Assembly: GCF_039544105.1 (NCBI RefSeq)
Contig: NZ_BAABLA010000116.1
Reading direction: 5' to 3' (one strand)
From: Haloechinothrix_A salitolerans
GTDB taxonomy: Bacteria > Actinomycetota > Actinomycetes > Mycobacteriales > Pseudonocardiaceae
Length of the DNA: 64,000 nucleotides
Notes under the pieces: generated by a model
Told to the model about the DNA's origin: nothing
Database searches by the model: none
Seen by the model: the letters and a program-made list of their open reading frames with translations, nothing else
Part shown: positions 1 through 6,256 of the stretch, piece after piece
Layout of the letters: each line of letters begins with the position of its first letter
Numbering within the stretch: position 1 is the stretch's first letter
Made by a program: the position numbers and the translations under genes

Positions 1-101
1 GAATCGCGACCCGCTACGACAAGTACGCGCGGACCTACTTCGGCGGCGTACTCCTCGCCGCCACCGTCATGCTCGCCCGATGAATCGGGAGACACGCTCT
101 A
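1..101 (+). mobile_element. 3' end of an IS5-family-like insertion sequence (transposase C-terminus and right end)
   Basis: The first 83 bases encode, in frame to a TGA at 81-83, the C-terminus of a DDE transposase (ATRYDKYARTYFGGVLLAA followed by TVMLAR). This Tyr-Asp-Lys...Ala-Arg tail followed by a hydrophobic end is typical of actinobacterial IS5-like transposases. Just after the stop, GGAGACACGCTCT (88-100) looks like the right terminal inverted repeat of such elements, which commonly carry GAGCGTGTCTCC at their ends; the next bases leave a TA at 100-101 as a possible target site. The left end and most of the transposase lie outside the window, so completeness cannot be judged. The element abuts a methyltransferase that lacks its N-terminus. 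Confidence 0.6.
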
Positions 102-659
102 GTCGTGGACGTCGGAGCGGGCACCGGGTACTACCTCGCGGCGACGCTGGAGGCACTCCCCGACGTGACGGGCCTCGCGCTGGACCTGTCCGCCGCCGCG
201 TGCCGGCGCGCGGCACGGGCGCACCCGCGCGCCGCCGCCGCCGTGTGGAACACGTGGGAGCCGCTACCGCTCGCGGACGGCTGCGCGTCGGTCGTGTTGA
301 ACATCTTCGCGCCGCGCAACCCCGCGGAGTTCCGGCGCGTGCTTCGCGCCGATGGGATCTTGGTCGTCGTGACACCGACATCCGCGCACCTGGCCGAATT
401 TCGCGAGTTCACCCTCGACGTCGATCCGGCGAAGGAACAGCGGTTGACGGAAGGCCTGTCGCGGCATTTCGAGCAGGCCGACGCCGAAGACGTCAGCTAC
501 CCGCTGGAATTGTCCGCGACGGAGGCACGGACACTGATCGAGATGGGACCGGCAGCGCATCACCTCTCCCCGGGCGCGCTCGACGCGCTGCCGGACAACG
601 TGACGGTCACCGTGTCGTGCACGGTCGGCGTGTACCGGCCCCGAGGTGAGGCGGGATGA
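102..659 (+). pseudogene. N-terminally truncated RlmA-like 23S rRNA (guanine-N1) methyltransferase
   Basis: The reading frame begins directly at the IS end with VVDVGAGTGYYLAA, the SAM-binding motif I of class I methyltransferases. It continues through motifs typical of RlmA-type enzymes (NIFAPRNPAEFRRVLR, then LVVVTPTSAHL) to a normal C-terminus. Family members have roughly 90 further residues upstream, including a zinc-binding CxxC region, and these are absent. The frame is open upstream only as far as the transposase stop at 81-83. A GTG at 105 could start a 184-residue product, but it would lack the zinc domain, so I treat the locus as broken by the insertion. Its stop overlaps the ATG of the next gene by 4 nt, showing the two were an operon. 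Confidence 0.7.
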
Positions 660-1291
660 CGGAGTTCAGCGCCGCGTTAATCACCGACCCGGACTGGATG
701 GCGGAACGGTTGCGGCTCGCGCGGGCGCTGTACGGGTCGGCGCCGAACCGGGTGCTTGGCACGGTGTGGTGGTACTCGACGTCGTCGGTGCTGGTCGCGC
801 CACCGTTGGAGGCGCTGCTGCACACCGGACGAGCCGCTGATCCCTCGCTTGACGCGGTGACGTTGCAGATTCACTCCGACGGTCGGCTGGTCGACGCGCA
901 CTCCTCCCGCCCCTTCGACGGTGACGCTGTCGCACTGGGCAAGGCGATGGGTGCCGCGCTAGCGGCCGCCGTCACTTCGGTGTCGTCCGCGTGTGGTGCT
1001 AGCGAGCGGGCGTTGTGGGCGATCGCCGCTGACTCGATCGCCAACCGGGCGCTCTGGGCAGGGCAGGCAATCGGTGACGTCGACCGTGCGCTAACCGTGG
1101 TGAGCGCGGTCGCGGACGGGATTGGCCCCGCACTCCCCCGGCCACGGTTCGAACGCTACGGCGACCGTCTGGTCGTGCGGCGGGTGTCTTGCTGTTTGAT
1201 CGACAAGGCCACGGGACTCGCCAAGTGCGCCAGCTGCCCCAACCAGCACCCCGACGAACGTGCCCGTCGCATCCGCGCCGCCCTACCCTGA
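656..1291 (+). CDS. FhuF-like (2Fe-2S) ferric reductase family protein
   Basis: A 211-residue protein with no signal peptide or membrane segment. The C-terminus has the pattern Cys-Cys-x10-Cys-x2-Cys (SCCLIDKATGLAKCASC), the hallmark of the FhuF C-terminal 2Fe-2S domain found in ferric-siderophore reductases. The preceding ~180 residues fit the all-helical ferric-reductase-like region. The likely role is cytosolic reductive iron release, but no siderophore genes are nearby, so the substrate is unknown. The ATG overlaps the stop of the truncated methyltransferase gene by 4 nt (ATGA), implying translational coupling. With its upstream partner disrupted by an IS, expression may now depend on a promoter in or near the IS. 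Confidence 0.65.
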   Translation: MTEFSAALITDPDWMAERLRLARALYGSAPNRVLGTVWWYSTSSVLVAPPLEALLHTGRAADPSLDAVTLQIHSDGRLVDAHSSRPFDGDAVALGKAMGAALAAAVTSVSSACGASERALWAIAADSIANRALWAGQAIGDVDRALTVVSAVADGIGPALPRPRFERYGDRLVVRRVSCCLIDKATGLAKCASCPNQHPDERARRIRAALP

Positions 1292-1305
1292 GCCACCACC
1301 GCGCC

Positions 1306-1410
1306 GTGTCCGACACTCACGACGGTGTGTCCTGCGTTCCCGACGTTGTGTCCGACACTCACGACAGTGTGTCCGACACTCACGACGTTGTATTAGGCAT
1401 TCGCGCCAGT
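1306..1410 (+). repeat. 21-bp direct repeat array 1 (about 4 good units plus one degenerate)
   Basis: Units start at 1306, 1327, 1348 and 1369, each 21 bp, of the form GTGTCCGACACTCACGACG plus 2 variable bases; the second unit is diverged (GTGTCCTGCGTTCCCGACG) and a fifth at 1390 is degenerate. The units are the reverse complement of those at 1681-1776. The array follows directly after the FhuF-like gene and leads to a 59-residue gene. Each unit contains a short imperfect dyad (GTGTCCGACAC). I see no spacers, so this is not a CRISPR array. Confidence 0.85.
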
Positions 1411-1500
1411 CGTTCGGCGCACTGCTGCGTGGGACACGGGTTTGTCACCACGACCTGTGGGTACGCCGGACCACAAACGCACCCCATCAGGGAGGTGAGA

Positions 1501-1679
1501 TGGAGCGCGAAAGCGAGAAGCATTCACCCCGACAGGACGAGGCGCTCAAGGAAGAACTCGAAGGCACGCTGCGTGGCGACAAGCCGACGCGCGCTGAGAC
1601 GTGGCGCGATCCGGAGCCGCCCGCCGACGACGACCCGGACGTGCCACCGTTCGAGCCACGCACGAACCGCCCTGACTGA
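1501..1679 (+). CDS. small conserved actinobacterial protein (59 aa), unknown function
   Basis: A 59-residue, highly charged, Pro/Asp/Glu-rich protein beginning MERESEKHSPRQDEALKEE and containing RAETWRDPEPP. It resembles a short conserved hypothetical family seen in actinomycetes with the layout KHxPRxDE...RAExWRDPEP. It has no cysteines, no membrane segment and no signal peptide, and is probably largely disordered after an N-terminal helix. An excellent ribosome-binding site (GGGAGGTGAG) sits immediately before the ATG, which supports a real gene despite its size. It is bracketed on both sides by arrays of the same 21-bp repeat in opposite orientation. No function can be assigned. Confidence 0.7.
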
Positions 1680-1680
1680 C

Positions 1681-1776
1681 GGACACAACGTCGTGAGTGC
1701 AGGACACAACGTCGTGAGTGCAGGACACAACGTCGTGAGTGTCGGACACACCGTCGGGAACGCAGGACACAACCGC
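1681..1776 (+). repeat. 21-bp direct repeat array 2 (inverted relative to array 1)
   Basis: Units begin at 1681, 1702, 1723, 1744 and 1765. The first three are GGACACAACGTCGTGAGTG plus two bases; the fourth is diverged (GGACACACCGTCGGGAACG) and the fifth partial. The order of conserved and diverged units mirrors array 1 on the opposite strand, so RNA across the 59-codon gene could fold into a long paired structure with that gene in the loop. The array lies between that gene and the convergent malate synthase gene. Confidence 0.85.
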
Positions 1777-1830
1777 ATGGCCGCCCCCGGCAGTGACCGG
1801 GGGCCGCCATGCGTCACCTAGGACGGTGTG

Positions 1831-3405
1831 TCACTGGATGCGGTCGTAGGCGGGCAGCGTCAGGAAGTCCGGGAACTCGTCCGCCAGCGCGACCTGCTCG
1901 AACAGCTCGACGGCTGGGTCGAGCACCTCGGCGTCGATCTCGCCAGCGAGCTCCTTCCGAGTCTCGGCGAGCACCTCGCGGACCAGGTCAGCGGTGACCT
2001 TCACGCCGCCTTCCAGCTCGACACCATTGTTCACCCACTGCCACAGCTGCGAGCGGGAGATCTCGGCGGTCGCCGCGTCCTCCATCAGGTTGTGGATCGC
2101 GGCCGCGCCGTTACCGCTCAGCCAGGACGCGATGTAGCGGACACCGACGTCGACCGCGCCGCGCAGCCCAGCCTCGGTGCATGAACCTGGGGTCTCCTCC
2201 ACGGCGAGCAGCTGCTCGGCGGTCACCGAGACGTCCTCGCGCTTGCGGTCGACCTGATTCGGCTTGTCGCCGAGCACCTTGTCGAACTGCTCCCGGCACA
2301 GCGCGACCATGCCGGGGTGGGCGACCCACGAGCCGTCGAAGCCGTCGTTGGCCTCGCGGTTCTTGTCGTCGGTGACCTTGGCGTAGGCCTTCTCGTTGAC
2401 CTCGGGGTCCTTGCTCGGGATGAACGCGGCCATGCCACCGATGGCCATCGCGCCGCGCTTGTGGCAGGTGCGCACCAGCAGCTCGGTGTAAGCGCGCATG
2501 AACGGCGCGGTCATGGTGACGGAGTTGCGGTCCGGCAGCGTGAACTTCTCGCCCGCGTCGCGGAAGTACTTGATGACGCTGAACAGGTAGTCCCAGCGGC
2601 CCGCGTTCAGGCCGGCGGCGTGGTCGCGCAGCTCGTAGAGGATCTCCTCCATCTCGAAGGCTGCCGGGATGGTCTCGATCAGCACGGTGGCACGAATCGT
2701 GCCGTGCGGGATGCCCAGCTCCTTCTGGGCGTGCGTGAACACGTCGTTCCACAGCCGCGCCTCGAGGTGGCTCTCCATCTTCGGAAGGTAGTAGAACGGA
2801 CCGGTGCCCCGCTCTGTCAGATACTTCGCGTTGTGGAAGAAGTGCAGGCCGAAGTCGACAAGCGCACCCACGGTGATCTCACCGTCGACGGTGATGTTGC
2901 GCTCGGGCAGGTGCCAACCGCGCGGACGCACCACGATGGTCGGGCGCTCGACGTCGTCGCGGAGCTCGTACTTCTTGGCGCCGGTGTCCAGCGAAATCGT
3001 CTCGCGCGCGGCGTCGTACAGGTTGACCTGGCCGGAGACGACGTTGGACCAGTGCGGCGTGTTGGCGTCCTCGAGGTCGGCCAGCCACACCTTGGCGCCG
3101 GAGTTCATCGCGTTGATGGTCATCTTGCGGTCGGTCGGACCTGTGATCTCGACGCGACGGTTGCGCAGCGCCTCCGGGGTGGGAGCCACCTGCCAGTCGC
3201 CCTCGCGCACCTCCTTGGTCTCCGGCAGGAAGTCAAGCTTGCCCGCCTTCGCCGCGGCGTCCCTACGCTCGGCGCGTGCACGGAGCAGTTCGTCGCGCCG
3301 GGCGGCGAACGCCTTGTGCAGCCCACCGACGAAGGCGAGCGCCTCGGGGGTCAGGATCTCGTCGCCTCGATCGACGGAGCCACCGAGGACACGAACATCA
3401 GTCAT
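1831..3405 (-). CDS. aceB: malate synthase A
   Basis: Condenses glyoxylate with acetyl-CoA to malate in the cytosol. The protein (524 aa) has the length of malate synthase A and its motifs: the active-site Arg in VVRPRGWHLPE, the Mg-binding segment ATVLIETIPAAFEMEEILYE, NAGRWDYLFS, and GGMAAFIPSKDP. I chose the ATG at 3405 because GGAG lies 8 nt upstream; an upstream ATG at 3423 has no such site. No isocitrate lyase is nearby. Instead the gene is divergent from an IclR regulator and close to the glyoxylate carboligase operon, so its role here is to absorb glyoxylate made from allantoin rather than to run the glyoxylate shunt. A promoter and a strong regulator palindrome sit just upstream. Confidence 0.95.
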   Translation of the reverse strand: MTDVRVLGGSVDRGDEILTPEALAFVGGLHKAFAARRDELLRARAERRDAAAKAGKLDFLPETKEVREGDWQVAPTPEALRNRRVEITGPTDRKMTINAMNSGAKVWLADLEDANTPHWSNVVSGQVNLYDAARETISLDTGAKKYELRDDVERPTIVVRPRGWHLPERNITVDGEITVGALVDFGLHFFHNAKYLTERGTGPFYYLPKMESHLEARLWNDVFTHAQKELGIPHGTIRATVLIETIPAAFEMEEILYELRDHAAGLNAGRWDYLFSVIKYFRDAGEKFTLPDRNSVTMTAPFMRAYTELLVRTCHKRGAMAIGGMAAFIPSKDPEVNEKAYAKVTDDKNREANDGFDGSWVAHPGMVALCREQFDKVLGDKPNQVDRKREDVSVTAEQLLAVEETPGSCTEAGLRGAVDVGVRYIASWLSGNGAAAIHNLMEDAATAEISRSQLWQWVNNGVELEGGVKVTADLVREVLAETRKELAGEIDAEVLDPAVELFEQVALADEFPDFLTLPAYDRIQ

Positions 3406-3437
3406 ACGAACTCTCCAAGCCACGGGTTACTGCGCTT

Positions 3438-3479
3438 CTCTACATAACGGACTATAGTTTCTGCATTACGGAACAACAA
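3438..3479. promoter_or_regulatory. aceB promoter with paired AllR-type operators (divergent aceB/iclR control region)
   Basis: On the minus strand TTGTTG (3479-3474), a 17-nt spacer and TATAGT (3456-3451) form a good aceB promoter. The spacer is exactly the 15-bp palindrome TTCTGCATTACGGAA (3459-3473). A weaker copy, CTCTACATAACGGAC, lies at 3438-3452, 21 bp away start to start. A repressor bound at 3459-3473 would cover the core promoter. The TATAGT is itself palindromic (ACTATAGT), so the same -10 could serve the divergent iclR gene. The same paired pattern recurs at three other promoters in this window. Confidence 0.7.
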
Positions 3480-3505
3480 TGTGGGGCTCGACGAAAGGAG
3501 TCGGC

Positions 3506-4288
3506 ATGACATCCCCGAAGCAGACCGGCGGTGGGGGCGGCGGCGTCCAGTCGCTCCGGCGCGCGTTTGAGCTGCTCGAGGGGCTCGCCGACACCGGGGG
3601 CGAGGCGAGCCTCTCCGAACTGGCGGCCACAACGGGGCTACCCATGCCCACGATCCACCGGCTGATCCGCACCCTTGTCGAGCTGGGCTACGTCCGGCAG
3701 AACGCGAACCGGCACTATGCCCTCGGCTCTCGCCTGATCCGACTCGGCGAGCAGGCAAGCAAGCAGTTCGGCACCTGGGCACGACCGCACCTCACGGAGC
3801 TCGTCGATACCACAGGCGAGACGGCGAATCTGGCCGTGCTGGAACGCGACGAGATGGTCTACGTCGCGCAGGTCCCCTCGAAGCACTCGATGCGGATGTT
3901 CACCGAGGTGGGACGTCGGCTGCTGCCACACGGCACCGGTGTCGGCAAGGCAGTGCTCTCGCAACTTCCACCCGATGAGGTGAGGGCGCTGCTGCGGCGA
4001 ACCGGCATGCCCGCTTACACCCCACACACCCACACCGACCCGGAGGAGTTCATCTCCCACCTGGCCGACATCGCCACACAGGGGTACGCACTGGACGAGA
4101 GCGAGCAGGAGTTGGGCGTCCGCTGCATCGCCGTGCCACTGACCGGTTGCCCCGTCCCGGCAGCGGTGTCGGTGTCCGGCCCGGAAGGCAGGCTCACCCC
4201 GGAGATCGCGGAACGCATCGCACCGACGGCGATCGAGATCGGCGCCCGGCTGTCCAAGTCGATCGCCGAGCAGGAACGCGGCGGCTGA
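3506..4288 (+). CDS. allR: IclR-family regulator, probable allantoin/glyoxylate repressor (AllR-type)
   Basis: A 260-residue IclR protein. An N-terminal winged helix-turn-helix (SLRRAFELLEGLADTGG, then LPMPTIHRLIRTLVELGYV) is followed by the IclR effector domain (GTGVGKAVLSQLP; C-terminal GVRCIAVPL). I chose the ATG at 3506 because AAAGGAG precedes it; an upstream GTG at 3479 would lie inside the operator/promoter region. In other bacteria AllR proteins repress glyoxylate carboligase and allantoin genes and are released by glyoxylate or allantoin. Here the gene is divergent from aceB and just upstream of hyi-glxR-gcl, and paired palindromes occur at four promoters of the pathway. Regulation by this protein is inferred from that context. 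Confidence 0.85.
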   Translation: MTSPKQTGGGGGGVQSLRRAFELLEGLADTGGEASLSELAATTGLPMPTIHRLIRTLVELGYVRQNANRHYALGSRLIRLGEQASKQFGTWARPHLTELVDTTGETANLAVLERDEMVYVAQVPSKHSMRMFTEVGRRLLPHGTGVGKAVLSQLPPDEVRALLRRTGMPAYTPHTHTDPEEFISHLADIATQGYALDESEQELGVRCIAVPLTGCPVPAAVSVSGPEGRLTPEIAERIAPTAIEIGARLSKSIAEQERGG

Positions 4289-4310
4289 AGCGACCCGGCG
4301 CATCGACCGA

Positions 4311-4344
4311 CGGCACCCCGCGAGCGAGCGGGGTGCCGTTTTTT
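4311..4344 (+). terminator. intrinsic terminator after the IclR regulator gene
   Basis: An 11-bp perfect GC stem (CGGCACCCCGC, 4311-4321, paired with 4328-4338), a 6-nt loop and a run of six T (4339-4344) make a textbook rho-independent terminator. It separates the regulator gene from the hyi operon promoter. Confidence 0.92.
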
Positions 4345-4362
4345 GTCGCCGTAGCGACTCGC

Positions 4363-4431
4363 TTGACGCAGCTCACACCCGCGTCGTACGCTAATTTCCA
4401 GAAAACAGAACAATATTTCCGCATCATGAAA
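4363..4431 (+). promoter_or_regulatory. promoter of the hyi-glxR-gcl operon with paired AllR-type operators
   Basis: TTGACG (4363-4368), an 18-nt spacer and TACGCT (4387-4392) form a sigma-70-like promoter. Two 15-bp operator-like palindromes follow: TTCCAGAAAACAGAA (4396-4410), overlapping the expected start of transcription, and TTCCGCATCATGAAA (4417-4431). They are 21 bp apart start to start, two helical turns, as at the aceB, permease and allB promoters. A ribosome-binding site ACAGGAG then precedes the hyi ATG at 4446. Confidence 0.72.
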
Positions 4432-4445
4432 GTACAGGAGCCATC

Positions 4446-5249
4446 ATGGACCGGCACGCGAATCGCTTCGCGGTGAACTGCTCGATCCTGTTCACCGAAC
4501 TGCCCGTGCTCGAACGTCCGGCGGCAGCGAAGGCGGCCGGTTTCGACGCCGTTGAGTTCTGGTGGCCGTTCGCGGAACCAGTGCCGAGCCAGGCGGAGCA
4601 AGACGAGTTCGTGGCCGCGCTGGACGACGCGGGCGTGTCGCTGATCGGGCTGAACTTCTTCGCCGGGGACATGCCCGCCGGTGACCGAGGCATCGTGTCC
4701 TGGCCAAGTCGCGAGCAGGAGTTCCGGGACAACGCCGCCGTCGTCGCCGCCCTGGGTGAACGCACGGGCTGCCGGGCGTTCAACGCGCTGTACGGCAACC
4801 GTTTCGACGACACGGACCCGGATACGCAAGACAAGCTCGCGTTGGACAACCTCAGCCACGCGGCATCGGCCGTCGCCGAGATCGGCGGCACCGTGCTAAT
4901 CGAACCCGTCAGCGGCGCGACCGGATATCCACTGCGCACCGCCAACGACGCCATCGACGTCATCACGGCGCTCGCCGAGCGTGGCGCGACCAATGCCGCA
5001 CTCCTCGCTGATCTCTACCATCTGCACGTCAACGGCGATGATGTCGCGCGGGCCATCGACACCCACGCCGACCGCATCGCCCACGTGCAGATCGCCGACG
5101 CGCCAGGCCGCAACGAGCCCGGCACCGGCACGCTCGACATCAGCGGCTACCTGGACCAGCTCAGCGAGCGTGGCTACACCGGCTGGATCGCGGCGGAATA
5201 CAAGCCATCCGGTGCCACCGCCGACAGCTTCGGCTGGTTCACCCGATAG
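4446..5249 (+). CDS. hyi: hydroxypyruvate isomerase
   Basis: Interconverts hydroxypyruvate and tartronate semialdehyde. The 267-residue protein is a TIM-barrel enzyme of the xylose-isomerase-like / AP endonuclease 2 fold. Family motifs visible are NCSILFTELPVLERPAAAK at the start, GFDAVEFWWPF, GLNFFAGDMPAGDRG, NALYGN, LIEPVSG, LLADLYHLHVNGDD and HVQIADAPGRNEPGTG, with the metal-ligand Glu, Asp and His residues in the last segments. The length is normal. It is the first gene of the operon, followed after 22 nt by glxR, then gcl, so it acts in the glycerate route for glyoxylate disposal. Operators between promoter and start codon predict repression in the absence of allantoin-derived inducer. 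Confidence 0.93.
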   Translation: MDRHANRFAVNCSILFTELPVLERPAAAKAAGFDAVEFWWPFAEPVPSQAEQDEFVAALDDAGVSLIGLNFFAGDMPAGDRGIVSWPSREQEFRDNAAVVAALGERTGCRAFNALYGNRFDDTDPDTQDKLALDNLSHAASAVAEIGGTVLIEPVSGATGYPLRTANDAIDVITALAERGATNAALLADLYHLHVNGDDVARAIDTHADRIAHVQIADAPGRNEPGTGTLDISGYLDQLSERGYTGWIAAEYKPSGATADSFGWFTR

Positions 5250-5271
5250 CACATAGAAAGGACTTGAAGCG

Positions 5272-6150
5272 ATGACCACAGTGGGATTCATCGGTCTCGG
5301 CATCATGGGTGGGCCGATGGCGGCCAACCTGGTGAAGGCCGGTTTCGACGTCGTCGGCTACAACCGCAGCCAAGCGGCGGTGGACCGGCTGGCCGAGCAG
5401 GGCGGCAAGGCCGCGTCATCAGTGGCCGAAGCGGTGCGCGACGCCGACGTCGTGATCACCATGCTGCCGGACTCCCCCGACGTCGAACGGGTCGCGCTCG
5501 GTGAGGACGGCGTGCTGGCCAACGCCAAAGCCGGGGTGCTCTACATCGACTGCTCCACGATCAAGCCGGACACCGCCCGCACGGTCGCCGAACAGGCCGC
5601 CCAGCAGGGCGTGCGGGCGCTGGACGCTCCGGTTTCCGGCGGCGAGCAGGGCGCGATCGACGGCGCGCTGTCGATCATGGTCGGCGGCGAGGCCGAGGCG
5701 TTCGAGGCGGCATCGGCGGTGTTCGACGCGGTCGGCAAAACCGTGGTGCACGTCGGCAAGGCAGGCTCCGGCCAGACCGTCAAGGCCGCCAACCAGCTCA
5801 TCGTGGCGGGCACCCTGGAGCTGGTCGCCGAATCGATCGTGTTCCTGGAAGCACACGGCGTTGACACCGAGGCCGCGCTCTCGGTGCTGAACGGCGGACT
5901 CGCGGGCAGCGCGATCCTGGAACGCAAGGGCGCGGGCATGCTCAAGCGCGAGTTCACGCCGGGCTTCCGCACCGAGCTGCACCACAAGGACCTCGGCATC
6001 GTCCAGGCCGCTGCCCGCGAGGCAGGCGTGACGATCCCACTCGGCGCGGTGGCCTCCCAGCTGGTCGCGGCCCTTGTCGCCCGCGGCGACGGCGCGCTGG
6101 ACCACTCCGCGCTGCTCAAGCTGGTCGAGGAGCTCTCCGGCCGCAGCTAA
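5272..6150 (+). CDS. glxR: tartronate semialdehyde reductase (2-hydroxy-3-oxopropionate reductase)
   Basis: Reduces tartronate semialdehyde to D-glycerate with NAD(P)H. The 292-residue protein belongs to the beta-hydroxyacid dehydrogenase family: Rossmann motif GFIGLGIMGGPMA near the N-terminus, the substrate-binding motif DAPVSGGEQGA (about 118-128), and the catalytic lysine in GSGQTVKAANQ (Lys171). It is preceded by AAAGGA 12 nt before the ATG. It follows hyi by 22 nt and is separated from gcl by 106 nt that contain a perfect hairpin. Its substrate is the product of Gcl and its product feeds the glycerate kinase two genes on. Confidence 0.94.
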   Translation: MTTVGFIGLGIMGGPMAANLVKAGFDVVGYNRSQAAVDRLAEQGGKAASSVAEAVRDADVVITMLPDSPDVERVALGEDGVLANAKAGVLYIDCSTIKPDTARTVAEQAAQQGVRALDAPVSGGEQGAIDGALSIMVGGEAEAFEAASAVFDAVGKTVVHVGKAGSGQTVKAANQLIVAGTLELVAESIVFLEAHGVDTEAALSVLNGGLAGSAILERKGAGMLKREFTPGFRTELHHKDLGIVQAAAREAGVTIPLGAVASQLVAALVARGDGALDHSALLKLVEELSGRS

Positions 6151-6163
6151 TCACCTGATCCCC

Positions 6164-6210
6164 GGTGCGGCTGTCGACATGCTCCCTGTGCGTATGTCGA
6201 CAGCCGCACC
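6164..6210 (+). other. perfect 17-bp intercistronic hairpin between glxR and gcl
   Basis: GGTGCGGCTGTCGACAT (6164-6180) pairs perfectly with 6194-6210 around a 13-nt loop. There is no T-run afterwards. It lies inside an operon, so it may be an RNA-processing or stabilising element or a partial attenuator that lowers gcl relative to glxR. A gcl promoter downstream of it cannot be excluded. Confidence 0.85.
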
Positions 6211-6256
6211 CTCCCCACAGCCTTTCCCGTAGCCCGCCCCAGCAAGGAGAACGCCC

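Noticed and set aside
1306..1776. CRISPR array
   Set aside because: Repeats are contiguous 21-bp units without spacers and no cas genes are near.
1189..1821. 210-codon plus-strand frame spanning both 21-bp arrays
   Set aside because: It stays open only because 21 is a multiple of three; it overlaps the FhuF-like gene out of frame and skips the strong ribosome-binding site of the 59-codon gene.
2317..3447. Long plus-strand open frame (376 codons) opposite aceB
   Set aside because: It is the antisense shadow of malate synthase; the protein has no coherent motifs, while the minus strand encodes a full-length, motif-complete enzyme.
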